A stretch of DNA of 64,000 nt from Seiridium cupressi (Eukaryota; Ascomycota; Sordariomycetes; Amphisphaeriales; Sporocadaceae): positions 186,001-250,000 of the forward strand of contig JARVKI010000064.1 in assembly GCA_036674765.1 (NCBI GenBank), written 5' to 3'. Under the pieces are notes generated by a model. It saw only the letters and a list, made by a program, of their open reading frames with translations. It was not told the origin of the DNA and did not search any database. The position numbers and the translations under genes are program-made. Each line of letters starts with the position of its first letter. Position 1 is the stretch's first letter. Positions 10,310 to 21,767 of this stretch are shown piece after piece.

Positions 10310-11899
10310 GATGATTTAGCTATGTGTTAGTAAAACGAAAGCACTACTTCTTCCCCTTTATTCCTTGGCTCGAGACATGTCCAACGGTCGACTACTATCA
10401 GGACAAAAGAAGATTATGAATAGGTGCAATCGCCAAGCTCGTCCATGCCTGGTGTAAGTCGTGTAGCATGCGAGATTGACGTTTGGTAGCTTTCATTTCC
10501 CCTCAGTTTCCGACGCCTGCCTTCGTTCCACCGAATCCTGAATGTCGGAGAAGTCGTGACACGTAACCGGCTCTTTCCAGATGCTGTGCAGGGTTTTCTG
10601 CCTAATTCTGTGGTAGGTGGAAGGGAATGTCTCGGTCGGAGCGGGAAGTTGCTGGAAAACGGAGATGAGGCTGAAGTGGTGACCTCTGAGATTGTGGTGA
10701 CGTGTGTTGTTGTGGTTTTCTCGACGTGTCGAGGTTTCTAAGGTTGTAAGGAGCGACTGCAGGTTATGCCAAGGTGTGAACAGAGAAAAAAAGAGCGGCG
10801 GTGACGATTGCCAGGGTGTATGTAATGGGCGAGAGTAACGAATGATGTCGCGAGGAACAGAGGCGTCAGAGGTTGGCTGGACGAGACAAGTCGCAGATGC
10901 GTTGTCTCAGTCAAAAAAGCCCAAGACACGGCCTATGGGATCGTGTAGCATGGATTTGCCATCGACTTATGAGCTTGTCACTCGGCGGCAGAGAAAACGA
11001 CTTTGCTGAGATCAGTAGTGGACGAAAATGATACAGTTCATGGGCAACGGGCCCAGTCCCTTCGTCATACTCGTCCAAGCTACCAGTTCAGCAGCTGCGC
11101 AACGGGATGGCGCAAAAGGATGATCGGGCGGGACTGGATGAAAAGGTGGGTGGGTGTATTTCAATCGAGAAACGCCATCTCAAGCCCCAATGGAGGTTGA
11201 CCCAGAAGCCATGGTTTCGAGCCTATGAAAGTCAATGCACGTAGGGATCGCCTTGATCCAGTAGCCGTTTGTGGCATCGCCTGCTCTAAAGTGGGTGCGC
11301 TGCAGCAACGCGTTAAAAGCCACTGGGACCCTTCTATTCATGGATGTCTTCTTTGACGTCCGACTGTCCGGATTCCTGTTGGCGACGATTCCTTCCCAGA
11401 TGCATTCTATGCGAGTCCAGTGAAGGCTGTGGCTGACCGTTTTCGTGGCCTGGATCATAGTCAAGTTGCCTGAGGTTTGCTGGGGCTAATCTACAAAGGT
11501 TCGGTTCAAATTAAATTCTGTCAGAAGGAAAACTGCAGGGGGCCGCCATCAGGTGCGCGGCCAACCGAGATCTATGCACGCGCTACGGATTGCTTGTCGT
11601 TACCGATCTGCGGCTCTACTGAACTCTAGGCCACTGACCTTGAGATGAATGTGGACGGCGAACCATTAGGGGCGTGCATAAGACTCGTTGCGCTTGAGAA
11701 AAACCGGCAGACTATCTCCACGACAGAAACGCCTCGCGCCCTGCTAGCGTACTCGGTTAGCTTCACAGAAATCTCCGGGCTACATTGATTTGGGCTATCC
11801 GAAGACCCTCATTTCGTGCCGAGCAGAAATATCAGTCTATCCTCAACCATCACCTAGGAGACGATGCAAGAGACTGGTCAATCCAATGTTTCATTTCCC
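10310..11899. other. intergenic, 1.6 kb
   Basis: This segment contains the promoter side of the GAR-domain gene and the region beyond the stop of the Zn2Cys6 gene at 11900. A pyrimidine/purine-biased leader lies near 10310-10550. The small open frames lack family resemblance and have no plausible splice partners. I see no RNA gene or repeat. Confidence 0.35.
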
Positions 11900-14193
11900 C
11901 TATATTCCCAAACCCCGAGCCCCTTTTGTCCACCTATACAATGACAATACTCTTCGCCGTGTCAGCTTGTACTCTTCCAGCTCGGTGGGATTGATACCAC
12001 GAACACTGTAGAGTGTCGATCTGACAACCCTCCGGAAACTTCGCTGGAACTCTGTGCTTAATGTTACAATGCACACCTCATGAGCGCGAATAATCGTTTC
12101 GCAAGCCTGTGCAACGCTCTGATTCAGTCCCAACTGCGGCATACGGTCCGCGAACAACAACAGGATAAAACTGCCTTGAAGTAGGTAGATTCCGAAAAGG
12201 TACGGCATGAATCCCAATTCGGGGTCATATTCCAATATCATCGACACGGCTTCCGACGCTGCTATTGCATGTGAGGCGCATCTGGAGAAGTCCTGTGTTG
12301 CAATCCAACCATCATCGTTGTCAAGCATGCTGATGGCATCCCATTTACTGTGCAGCAACACTTGAAGCACGTAGAGGATATGAGTACCGTAGGCGACTAC
12401 CAGCCGGTTTCTGTTTTGTAACTCGGACTCTAGAAGGCCAACGTTGTCGCTCAAAACCTTTAGGCTGATATGACACTCATTTATGTGTCTCTCGATGAGC
12501 AGGCCCATCTCATCATTACAAAACTTGTGGAAGCGTGGATGCTGGCGCCCATGGTGAAGTTCGATAATATCCCCGAGTATGACCATCAAGGGCAAGAAAT
12601 ACTCAAAGAACCCAGTCCCAGTAATGGTTGTTGGTGGTCCGAGAACAGGCAGAGGATATTTGCTGAGCGGAATCTCGTCCAAGGTCTCCCAGACTCGGTC
12701 CGGTAACGGCGCTGGAAGTGTCAGTAAACGTATCCCAGTTTCTCATCTCCAAGTATCTTACCGTTCACTTCGGCGTAGGAGTCCGGTATCTGCAGCACTC
12801 TATTGAATGACAAAGCAAGATGACGATCGAGGCAGTAGAGTAACCAGAAAACTCTTCTTCTCTCTTCCTCGGCTTCCAAGAAAGACACATTTTGCTGGCC
12901 ATTTTTCAACTGGCAGGAACACAATAGTTTCTTGCAAGCAAGACCAAGCTGCGGGCACGGCTCGTCTTCACGATGCAATCCCAAGGACCTAGCTGTCCGG
13001 ACAGCTCGATACCACCATTCCTGGCAATCGGCCTTGAAGTCGCCGCCAGAAACCGCAATACAGAGAAGTGTAAAGGTCAAGACATCGTCAACAACCCCAA
13101 GCTGCTCTTTGATATCACCTGTCGACATAGCCAGAGGACATGATCTCTCGCCTCCTGTCATCGAAGCTTCTGGTGGCCCTGACGTTTGTTCTGATATGGA
13201 ATGACTAGCATTCCTCCACCATCGATCCTCAGGCTTTTCGTTTATCAATGATACTGCAAGGCCATATAGTGCCTTAGTGATCCGGGATCTCGCTCCGGGT
13301 GCAAGCAACTCAGGTAATTCGGCTGCTTGCGCGCAGCACCATAAGATAGTAGCTAGAAGTGCACTCGAGATCGGCCTCGGGTTCGTTAAATGAAGAAGGG
13401 ATTTTCTGCGAAAGATCCGGGTGAGAATGTAAGGAGGAGCAAAACGAAACAACGAGCTTCCCGGATCAATCAAATACACCTCAAATAAGTCGCACGCCGT
13501 CGACACCGAGAGTATGCCACCCAGATGTGGAAGTACCGGTCGGAGAACTGGGTAACGGCAAGGTGCCATCAAAGACGATACCGAAGTCTGCCATACTGAG
13601 ATTGGTGATGGAATCGGGATCGCAGGACCCGACTGACTGCCACAGCCGTTGCGTTCCTGGGACTCGTTATGCGCGGGAGACTGATTGGGATTATCAGATT
13701 CACTTCGGTCGCTCTCAGCAACACTACCATCTTCAGTTTGATCTACCAGAAGCGACAATGCAGAACTTGTTGACGCGACCGGCGGGTGGCTCATTCCTTC
13801 CTTCTGGCTAGCGTTTGTGAGCCCGGCGGCTGCCCCCTCACTGCGTGCAGCAAGACGTGTTCGGCCGCGTCTTTTGACCGGTCTGTTGTAAGTGCATGCG
13901 TAGCCGTAGTCTGATGATTTTGTCAGATTTAAGACCAAAAATCTAGAATAAGCTCAACGCCGCGCTCAGCACTGACCTGCACATCGTCGACTTTTGATTC
14001 GGAGTCAGCTCTCTTGCTTCAAACACTGTACTCATCCACCTACTCACCAGGGATGGCTCCCATCACATCTTGCCCGCTGTGTTGAGCACTTATCACATGC
14101 TCTCCAAGTTCTCTTCCTCGGCCTCGCACGCTCAACCTCTGCCAACTCAACCGTGTTCCCCTGCCCTTGCGGGTCGCTTGCCGGTGTTACCAT
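11900..14193 (-). CDS. Zn2Cys6 fungal-type transcription factor
   Basis: Four exons (14048-14193, 13977-13990, 12762-13910, 11900-12711) give 706 residues in one frame. The introns are 57, 66 and 50 nt. The zinc cluster spans about residues 33-60: CDKCSTQRARCDG, then, across a 14-nt microexon, HPCRRCADYGYAC, giving C-x2-C-x6-C-x5-C-x2-C-x6-C, followed by the basic linker PVKRRGR. The middle (about residues 180-450) resembles the fungal_trans regulatory domain, with STACDLFEVYLIDPG, SLGLHRED and RRRVFWLLYCLDRHLAL. A conserved GTGFFEYFLPLMVILGDI segment follows in the C-terminal third. The start at 14193 is the first in-frame ATG of exon 1. Such proteins bind CGG half-sites in the nucleus. The gene is divergent to the BBE-like oxidase at 15135, so local regulation of that gene is plausible but unproven. 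Confidence 0.88.
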
Positions 14194-14320
14194 GGCATCT
14201 TCGGTGATGAATAGGGGTTTGTAGGTAAAAACGCTTACATTAGCAGAAAGCGCGAGACCCGAGCCTTTAAATAGCCGACGGATAGTATCCTTAGCGCCTC
14301 TCTGAACTGCGTATAATCTC

Positions 14321-14336
14321 ACTAGGTTGACCTAGT
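14321..14336. promoter_or_regulatory. 16-bp palindromic element upstream of the Zn2Cys6 gene
   Basis: A perfect 7-bp inverted repeat with a 2-bp spacer (ACTAGGT-TG-ACCTAGT) lies about 130 bp upstream of the regulator's ATG, in the divergent interval shared with the oxidase gene. It has the dyad form expected of a dimeric regulator site, though not the usual CGG triplets. The function is inferred from symmetry and position only. Confidence 0.35.
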
Positions 14337-14341
14337 TCTTT

Positions 14342-14347
14342 CACGTG
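14342..14347. promoter_or_regulatory. CACGTG E-box
   Basis: A CACGTG hexamer, the core recognised by bHLH factors in fungi, lies five bases beyond the 16-bp palindrome in the divergent promoter interval. Such hexamers also arise by chance. Its pairing with the palindrome is the only reason to list it. Confidence 0.25.
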
Positions 14348-15055
14348 GTCATTGGCCCCTTTCACCCTGCGGAATGTGGCGGGTCAAGCTTTTGCGGGGA
14401 AACTGGTGCGGGTGCCTCAAGATCTCAAGATCCGTCAATTATGGCATTTGCACTGACACGCATTGTCGCGCATTATGAACTACTAAATAGGCTTGGAAGA
14501 GGTGGGGGACGATACATTGAAGCACCTTGGCGTGAAACTTGTGAATATACCGAGTACCACTGCACTTTTAATATTTTTATTAAAGTTTTTTTCTTCTTAT
14601 CAGAGCGAGGATAGGGGTGTGTTTTCGTTCTGCCCACTCCGATTCTAGTGGGAGCATTCTACTTATACCTTTCAGGCGATGATTTCCTTTCATTGACAGC
14701 TCAGTTTCGCGTTCTGAAAGACAAACAACGTATCTCGACCATTGAACGCCTCTACCATGACGTGTTGTAGAAGTAATTAGAGATACTTGGGGATTGCTGA
14801 TACAAACTGAAGGGAGAAATGTAATTGCGGGGTCACTTTCGCCCAAGTTGGAAAGTGAGCTTTCTAAGAAACCTGGTCATCAGCCGGAATGGAATGCTCG
14901 AGGCCATTGAGGGTACATTGATCGTTGACGATTACAATCCCGGAAACATCTGGCCATACATCAGATCACGTTCACGGTTCGTTGTGAAGTGGTGGTCTGA
15001 TAGGCGCTAGCCCAATGAATCTAGCCCCTAACTGCATGATGGTGCATTTTATGGG

Positions 15056-15063
15056 TATATAAA
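15056..15063 (+). promoter_or_regulatory. TATA box of the BBE-like oxidase gene
   Basis: TATATAAA lies 72 bp before the ATG at 15135, with a CCAAT box at 15012-15016. This spacing and the combination fit a regulated fungal core promoter on the plus strand. Confidence 0.5.
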
Positions 15064-15134
15064 GGCACCACCAGTCCACAAAAGCTTACACGGGTGCCAC
15101 TCTGCATTAGTCGCGTTATCTTTTGCAGTTCAGA

Positions 15135-16633
15135 ATGGCTCCTGGGACAACCGAAACCGCAGCCTCACTAAGGGACTATCTACAAAAGCAGCAGCGTCCG
15201 GATATCAAGCTCTATACGCCTAGTGATGACCAGTATGAAGCAGTGCGAGAATGCTTCGTAATCCGTCCAGCACGGCCCTTTGCGATCGCGCGACCCCAGA
15301 ATGCCGAAGACGTTCAGACCCTCGTCAAGTTTTGCATTGAGAACGATGTCGACGTGACTGTCAGAGGTGGCGGGCATGATCCCGCTGGTCGCACACAGGT
15401 TCACGGCGCTTTAGTAATTGACATGCGAGACATCAATTACGTTCGCGTGGATGAGGATAGAACTACTGCTCGAGTGGGTGGAGGGGTTTTGGTGGGCCAG
15501 TTGATGGAGGAGCTAGGGGAGTATGAGCTGGTTACCCCGTGGTAAGTGAAGCGCTTCTATACAGTGGTAGGAAAACGCGGGCAATTTACCTTGCTAACTA
15601 ATCTCAGTGGCATGATTTCAACAGTCGGATACACTGGCTGGGCCACCCTTGGCGGCTACGGCCCACTCTCGAGTCTATACGGCATAGGCGTCGACCAGAT
15701 AGTTTATGCAAAGCTAATCAACGCGCAAGGCGAAATCGTCGACGCTGACGGGGAGCTTCTCAAAGGTATTCGTGGTGCCGGAGGCATCTTTGGGCCTATT
15801 GTTGAGCTCACTATCAAGGTGTATCTCCTAAAGGAGGTAGGCAGACTTGCCCCTCAAACTCATTCTAGTCGTCGTCTTGACCGTTGCCCTAGATCCTACT
15901 TTCAACAATCGTATACGAACCAGGTAATATAGAAGCAGCGTGGCTCGCTTATATAGAAGGGTATGAAAGACTGTTGAAAGAAGGAATGCCTAGAACTTTC
16001 CAGTTACAGCCGATGGTGGTTGAGCTGCCCTCACTCGGTAAGGTACTTATCATCCTTGCAACATGGGCAGATCCAGACCACGAGGAGGGACGCCGATTGA
16101 TCGACATTGTCGCTGGACTGAACAAATGTGCCGTGAATTTACCTGAGGCGGTATCATTGCACAAGTTCACCGCGGATAATGACAAACTTTCCAATTATCC
16201 CTCGCACGGCCGCGTATACACCACAAGTATCAAGCGTTGGACGCCCAAGACGGCCCAGGTGCTTGCAAAATACGGGTCGCAGCTTCCGGGCGGCGGAACA
16301 TCCCTTACTGTCCACGGCCTACGTGGGCCGAAACCAAGTGAAGAATCCGTCTGGGGGTCTCGAGTCGACCACCATGTGATTGAGCTCATTTCTGTGACTG
16401 CGGACCCTTCATATGAAAAGAAGGCAGCGGCGTGGGCGTTGGCTTTTCAGAAGGAGCTACTGGAGACAGACCCCGAGAACATTTTGGAAAGCTCGTATAT
16501 ATCGTTGCTGGGTGATGAGGATACAAATCTGAAGAAGATCTATGGTGGGCACTACGGCACACTGCTGGGTCTGAAAAGGAAGTATGATCCGCAGAATGTT
16601 TTCAAATATGCCATACCGAAACTGCCAGTCTAG
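15135..16633 (+). CDS. BBE-like FAD-dependent oxidoreductase
   Basis: Three exons (15135-15541, 15608-15836, 15893-16633) encode 458 residues in one frame. The introns are 66 nt (GTAAGT, branch CTAACT, CAG) and 56 nt (GTAGGC...TAG). The N-terminal FAD_binding_4 domain shows RPQNAEDVQTLVKFC and VRGGGHDPAGR, whose His (about residue 82) is the family's usual 8-alpha flavin attachment site. TVGYTGWATLGGYG and GIRGAGGIFG follow. The Cys used for bicovalent FAD attachment in plant BBE is not at its usual place before TVG. The C-terminal KKIYGGHYGTLLGLKRKYDPQNVFKY is a typical BBE end. Substrate cannot be told. It stands divergent to a Zn2Cys6 regulator and has its own TATA box. No secretion signal is evident. 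It is distinct from the decayed relative at 241-1832. Confidence 0.88.
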
Positions 16634-17732
16634 ATGGTCGCTTTCTCGCAATTGAGGGCGCGATAGCTTCTTGTATATATTGGAGAACTCGTGGATAAAT
16701 AGCTCCAGTACTTCTGATATTGATACGTTGCAAAATAGTTGGATGGAAGTGATAGCGCGGTCGCCTACATGCAATTGATAACTGATGATGTTGCCTCGGC
16801 AGCTAGGAGAGCAACACGATAGTGTATTTTTCTACACCTCAACAACGGGGGGCTCTAATTTTCTGTTTTAGTAAAGCTCTTGCTTCAAGCTCTCAAGAAC
16901 ACTCTTACATGGTGTTTCTTTGCTGGTTCGAAAAAAAAAAAAAAAGAAAAAAAAAGGCATATAAAGTCCCCCGCTAGTCTAATAAGACATACAGATAAAT
17001 AGTGTCCAACAGCCAGCACCCTTCATTCACATCCCTATATATGCAATCCACCATTGGTTACATAATGCGGGAATACCGAAGTGACAGTCACAGACGCTAT
17101 TGACAAAAGATTTTCCTTCAGTCACGTAGCGAAATAGGGTCATGTGGGTTGAGAGCTTGGAGATACTTGCCTTACAGCTTTGCAGTAAGATGAGGATTGC
17201 AGTGTATTGCTTTTTCCGTTCTTGAGCCGGCAAGGCGGACAATCCCGACTGCATGTCAAATATTCGTCAGATCGAGGATGCATACCAGTTTTGGGCATAT
17301 TTGTCTGCTATGTGGGAGTCCGTCTATTGTCGAATGATGAAATATGGCAGGACAATAATAGAGTTGTTGTTGTTGCCAACTGTGAATGCGAATGTAGGTC
17401 GTTCAGAACCAATGACGCGAGTATGCACGGAATCAGTGAACTGACACCTTGCAATGCTGCCATTGGAGCACCTGCCCGTGAATCACCTCGTCAACAATAA
17501 ATTGTGACGGCCCAAGCTACACTGATCGTGCACATAAAAGGTCTTCCACACATCAGATCGAGCTTGAATTTTCCCTCCTAACATTGTTGTACCTTCAAGC
17601 ACATTGGTACATCATCAGCTACCTTCGTCCCATTCACCTCCACACAACCACCCCAATTCATCTTCACGCGACCAACATCCCATACCACCTTCACAACCAG
17701 CATCATCAACATTTGCAACCGCATCCATCAAG
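16634..17732. other. intergenic, 1.1 kb, with an A-rich tract
   Basis: This holds the 3' flank of the oxidase and the leader of the next gene. A tract A15-G-A9 lies at 16931-16955. The last 150 bp before the next ATG are C/T/A-rich, as in many fungal 5' leaders. No gene is recognised. Confidence 0.4.
16931..16955 (+). repeat. A15-G-A9 homopolymer tract
   Basis: An almost pure adenine tract of 25 bases lies about 300 bp downstream of the oxidase stop codon. It may be a simple slippage tract. No element ends or target duplications are visible that would make it a retroposed poly(A) tail. Confidence 0.7.
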
Positions 17733-18467
17733 ATGACTGAGAAGGCTACTCCCGTCAAGAAAGGCGATCTCACTGCTCGCGAGACCGAGGTTCTCGCCGC
17801 CGCTTGGCAGTGCATGAAGACTGAGCCCGAGGTAAGTCCCCCGCTCACCATACCAGCATCACAGCAATCTTGTTGACGATTGCTGAAAAGATCTTTTTGC
17901 TTTCTTTCCCCATCACTTCACTTTCACCCCAAAAATCGCCACCTCCAATTCAGATTCATTGGACAAAATTCCACCTTGCCTGTTTCCAAAAATGGGCGCT
18001 AATCTAGATGTCCTCAGATCGATATGGCCAAGCTTGCTACACTCACTGGTTACACCAACCCTCGCAGTGTCGGCAACACGATGGCCGTCATCAAGAAGAA
18101 GCTGGTCGCTCTCGCTGGCCAGTCCACCTCTGGTGGTGCTGCTGCCAGTGCCGCTGCCACTCCCGCCTCCGGCAAGGGCAAGGGCAAGGCCGGCGCCGCT
18201 GGCAAGAAGACCCCGGCCTCGCGCAAGCGCAAGTCCGCCAACGAGGAGTCTGACATCGACGAGGACAACGTCGACTCTCCCACCCCCGCCAAGAAGGCTT
18301 GCGCACCCCGCGGCACCAAGGCCAAGACGCCCGCTAAGGTCCCCAAGGAGCAGCTCGACAAGGAGGAGAAGGAGATTGAGGCCAAGGACGAGAGTGGTGA
18401 TGAGAAGGTCTCCGCTGCTCTTCCCGTCAAAGACGAGGATGAGTTGATGGATTCAGGTGAGGCTTAA
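17733..18467 (+). CDS. small Lys/Ala-rich nuclear-type protein
   Basis: Two exons (17733-17831 and 18018-18467, intron 186 nt with GTAAGT...CAG) encode 182 residues. The first 60 residues form a small folded unit (TARETEVLAAAWQCMKTEPE joined to IDMAKLATLTGYTNPRSVG and VIKKKL). It resembles a short Myb/helix-turn-helix-like module seen in fungal nuclear proteins. The rest is low-complexity: Ala/Gly/Lys runs, a bipartite-type basic stretch SRKRKS, then acidic clusters and a final DEDELMDSGEA. This composition suggests a chromatin or DNA-associated protein, but no experimentally known family is recognised. The splice is phase 0 and restores the conserved-looking junction PEIDMAK. Confidence 0.72.
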
Positions 18468-19584
18468 GTGACAGGCGTCACCAGCTTCTCACATCTACCA
18501 TGTAAACTGATTCGAGAGTGCCTTCATTTCTGGGTCTCTTTTCCGCCTTTGGGCGTTGGATCTGCGGTAATCCTTTTGTGGTGGAATCACAGTGAGGAAT
18601 TTTTCGACACATGGATATCAGATAGTTGTTCTTTGGCCCTAATTTAGCCACGAACACCCCGTGCAAAGGCTATCAATGAAAAGCTTGAGAACTGCACCGC
18701 CTTCTCTTCTTCTCTCGTAAGATAGTGACTAAATGGCTTGCTCATAACATGCATCCGACCATCCCATTTACCCGCCTATTCTTATGGATTGGTGGGCATG
18801 GAAATCAGAACAACTCAGTTCTCAATGGTATCGGATAATAGTAAAATAGTAGGAAACGGTTAAATAGCCGATTCCTATGAGGATGTACGGACCTTCTCTT
18901 TTCCGACCTAAGCGAGTAAGTCTCCATGTTGGTGATTGTGCTGGTGGGTGTTTGGTAGAAACTGTGTCTACTATCTGGCTTCCTTGAATCCCTCCGGACT
19001 TGACATATGCTTGGAGCCTCGTTGCATCCGAAATCCAGTCGGACACATCCGCAATCCACATCGTCGACCACAACAAACCGTCACGGTACAGCAATTCATT
19101 AGGCGCGTCGAACGCGAGGTAGGATTAAAAGATGACGCCTCGAACGGTTGCAAGCCGACGTTAGAGAACCGACGTCGGCCTCCGGCTAAGAAAGCTTACA
19201 CCCCATATACCGGAGCACATCTCCACATCTTCGCGCGCCTCCGATGATGCCATCCAATCCGGGAAGCGTTAGCAGCCTATAGAGATCCACATCACCATGG
19301 GATGGAGATTGACCCCGTTTTATTTCCCCGGATCACATTGTTAGGCCCTCGAATCATTTTTAACTCACCGCGTATCGGTTCCCCCGTAGATCTCTTTCTT
19401 AGCTTTCCTTAAGATCTTAACCTCTATCATGTTTGACACCTGCTTTCTTCATTTGGAAAACATAGCTCGGTACGCCGATACGGCCAAGCCCTTCAAACTA
19501 TCTAGGGATTACGACTCTTGGATAAGCGACGCCGGCTATTCGCTTCCGCAGCGGCTAAGCCCCCGCATTGTATGAAGACAGGCC
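18468..19584. other. intergenic, 1.1 kb
   Basis: The spacer lies between the small nuclear-type protein and the MFS gene. The part from about 19240 to 19580 is the presumed promoter and leader of the transporter. Short frames on both strands show no motif, and no RNA gene is recognised. Confidence 0.35.
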
Positions 19585-21369
19585 ATGTCGGCGCCCATTG
19601 ACGACGATGAGAAAAGATATGAGATATCTCAAGGGGAGGCAGAGTTCAGATCAAGTAAACAATCTTCAACCCGAGAGGAAGAGGACGTGGCGCTTCCAGA
19701 TGTCGAGAAAGAATCGGCCAAGGTAGCACCCGGTCTGCCTCCACCTGTTCACGAGGACACAGCCAGTGAGGTTGATGAGGATATCGAACCTGAGCGCGCG
19801 CAGTCGCGAGCCTCGTCGACGAGGTCGCGACCTCTGAGCATCGTGCCCAGAACCAAACGTCGGGGGTTGTTCGCTCAACTGTCTGTTCTGCCCGAGGTCA
19901 ACCGGCCGTATGACTACTCTAACAGAGTGAAATGGACCATTACCACATTTGTGGCAATAGCCGGGGCAGCAGCGCCGATGGGGTCCGCTATTTTCTACCG
20001 TAAGTCCTTATACAACTCAGAGCCTTTGAGACAACCCTGACTGACATTGATCGTAGCCGCCCTCCCTGAGATGTCCCGGGAATTCGGCGTCACCTCCACC
20101 GTTGTGAATCTGTCGGTTGCCTTCTACATGCTGTCAATGTCCATCTTCCCGCTGTGGTGGTCATCGTTCTCCGAGACGCTCGGACGACGCACCATCTACC
20201 TCTCCTCCTTCCTGCTCAACGTGATATTCACCCTAGTCAGCGGCTTCAGCGTCAACATCGCCATGCTGATTGTGCTCCGCATCCTCTCAGGTGGCGCGGC
20301 AGCTTCCGTGCAGGCCGTGGGCGCCGGCACGATCGCTGATATCTGGGAGACCAAAGAGCGTGGAAGGGCGATGGGCATGTTCTACCTCGGCCCTCTCATG
20401 GGCCCACTCCTTGCGCCCATCATCGGCGGTGCCCTGGCTGAAGGCTTTGGGTGGAGAAGCACGGTGTGGTTCTTGACTGCATATGGTGCGGTGGTCTTCT
20501 TCCTCATCCTGTTCGCGCTGCCCGAGACGCTGGCGAAGCGCAAGCCGCTCGCGCCTCGCCCGTCACAAGGCGTCAGCGCAGATGCACAAGCGCTGTCCCG
20601 CGTCTCTACGACACGCTCCGTGCAGATCCAATCGCGCCAGGTCGCCGTCTTCCTGAAGCGGGCGTTCATCGATCCGCTGGAAGTGGTCACGTACCTGCGG
20701 TTCCCCGCGGTGGCGATCGTAGTCTTCTACGCCGCCATCACCTTTGGCTCCCTCTATGTGCTCAACGTCTCCATCCAGTCCGCCTTCTCCCTGCCGCCAT
20801 ACAGCTTCTCCGCCATCATCATCGGACTGCTCTATCTACCGGGATCAATGGGCTACTTCCTGGCTTCGCTGTTCGGCGGGCCGTGGATCGACCGGATCAT
20901 GGTCCGCGCTGCGGAGAAGGCGGGACGGTACGACGAGCACGGGAAATTGATCTACCTGCCCGAAGACCGAATGCGCGAGAACGCATGGATCTCGGCGACA
21001 CTATACCCGGGTGCACTGATCTGGTACGGTTGGACAACCCAGTTCGGCGTGCATTGGACAGCAGCCTGCGTTGCGAACTTCTTCTTCGGCCTGGGCAGTA
21101 TGCTGATTTTCAGCGCGGCAACGACCATGTTGACCGAATTTATGCCCAAGAAAAGCAGCAGTGGGGTCGCATTAAACAATTTCGTTCGGAATATTTTCAG
21201 TTGTACCGGCGGTGTCGTCGCCCAACCTCTAGTTAACGTTATGGGGTATGGATGGTTGATGACCATGGTCGGCCTCATCGCTTGGGTTAGTGGAAATGTG
21301 AGTCTTTGGCTGCTGCGGAAGAATGCGCAGAAGTGGAGGGCCGTGATGGACAAAGAATTGAATAAGTAG
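19585..21369 (+). CDS. DHA1-family MFS multidrug/polyamine-type transporter
   Basis: Two exons (19585-19999, 20057-21369; intron 57 nt, GTAAGT, CTGAC branch, TAG) encode 575 residues. About 110 hydrophilic acidic N-terminal residues precede PYDYSNRVKWTITTFVA, where the first helix starts. The 12-TM fold is typical: SFSETLGRRTIYLSS (motif A in loop 2-3), LRILSGGAAASVQAVGAGTIAD in TM4, and GPLMGPLLAPIIGGALAE (motif C, antiporter signature) in TM5. A central cytoplasmic loop lies after LPETLAKRK. The closest remembered relatives are the Qdr3/Dtr1/Aqr1-like proton antiporters that expel drugs, polyamines or weak acids at the plasma membrane. The gene is complete and convergent with malic enzyme. 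Confidence 0.9.
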
Positions 21370-21767
21370 AGAAGTGAACGGGAGTAGATCCATGTGTGTT
21401 TCTAATGTAAAGCTGCCATCAATGATATACTACCTTCAAATGTTCAGTGTCTGATTCAGTGGACAGCGAGATCCTGCTACGGTACGTTGAATGTGTCACC
21501 TAACTAGTTGCACCGCGTGTTGTGTGAGTTCGGTCAAGCTCATGGGAATTCATTACTGACACGTATAATAGTCTAGTGTCTCCTTTTTATATACCGGATT
21601 TAACCCATCGATTGATACATCGCGTCTCCTGGCTGCATTGTCCACGGCATGGCATCTCCTCAAAACAACATATAGGATATATATGAGGCCTCTCCTTGAG
21701 GCAATAACCATAAATAACGCCGTCCCAATTTTTTTTGGTTCAGAACTCCATTTCAATCGCAATTCTC
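21370..21767. other. convergent 3' spacer
   Basis: About 400 bp separates the stop codons of the MFS transporter (plus) and malic enzyme (minus). It must contain both polyadenylation regions. No other feature is seen. Confidence 0.5.

Noticed and set aside
12712..12761. frameshift in the Zn2Cys6 regulator near 12715
   Set aside because: A 50-nt intron with GTAAGA donor, CTGAC branch and CAG acceptor restores the frame.
14194..14322. longer N-terminus for the Zn2Cys6 regulator
   Set aside because: The frame start at 14322 is GTG, not ATG. The first in-frame ATG is at 14193, just before the conserved domain.
16931..16955. poly(A) tail of a retroposed element
   Set aside because: No flanking target duplication or upstream element sequence is recognisable.
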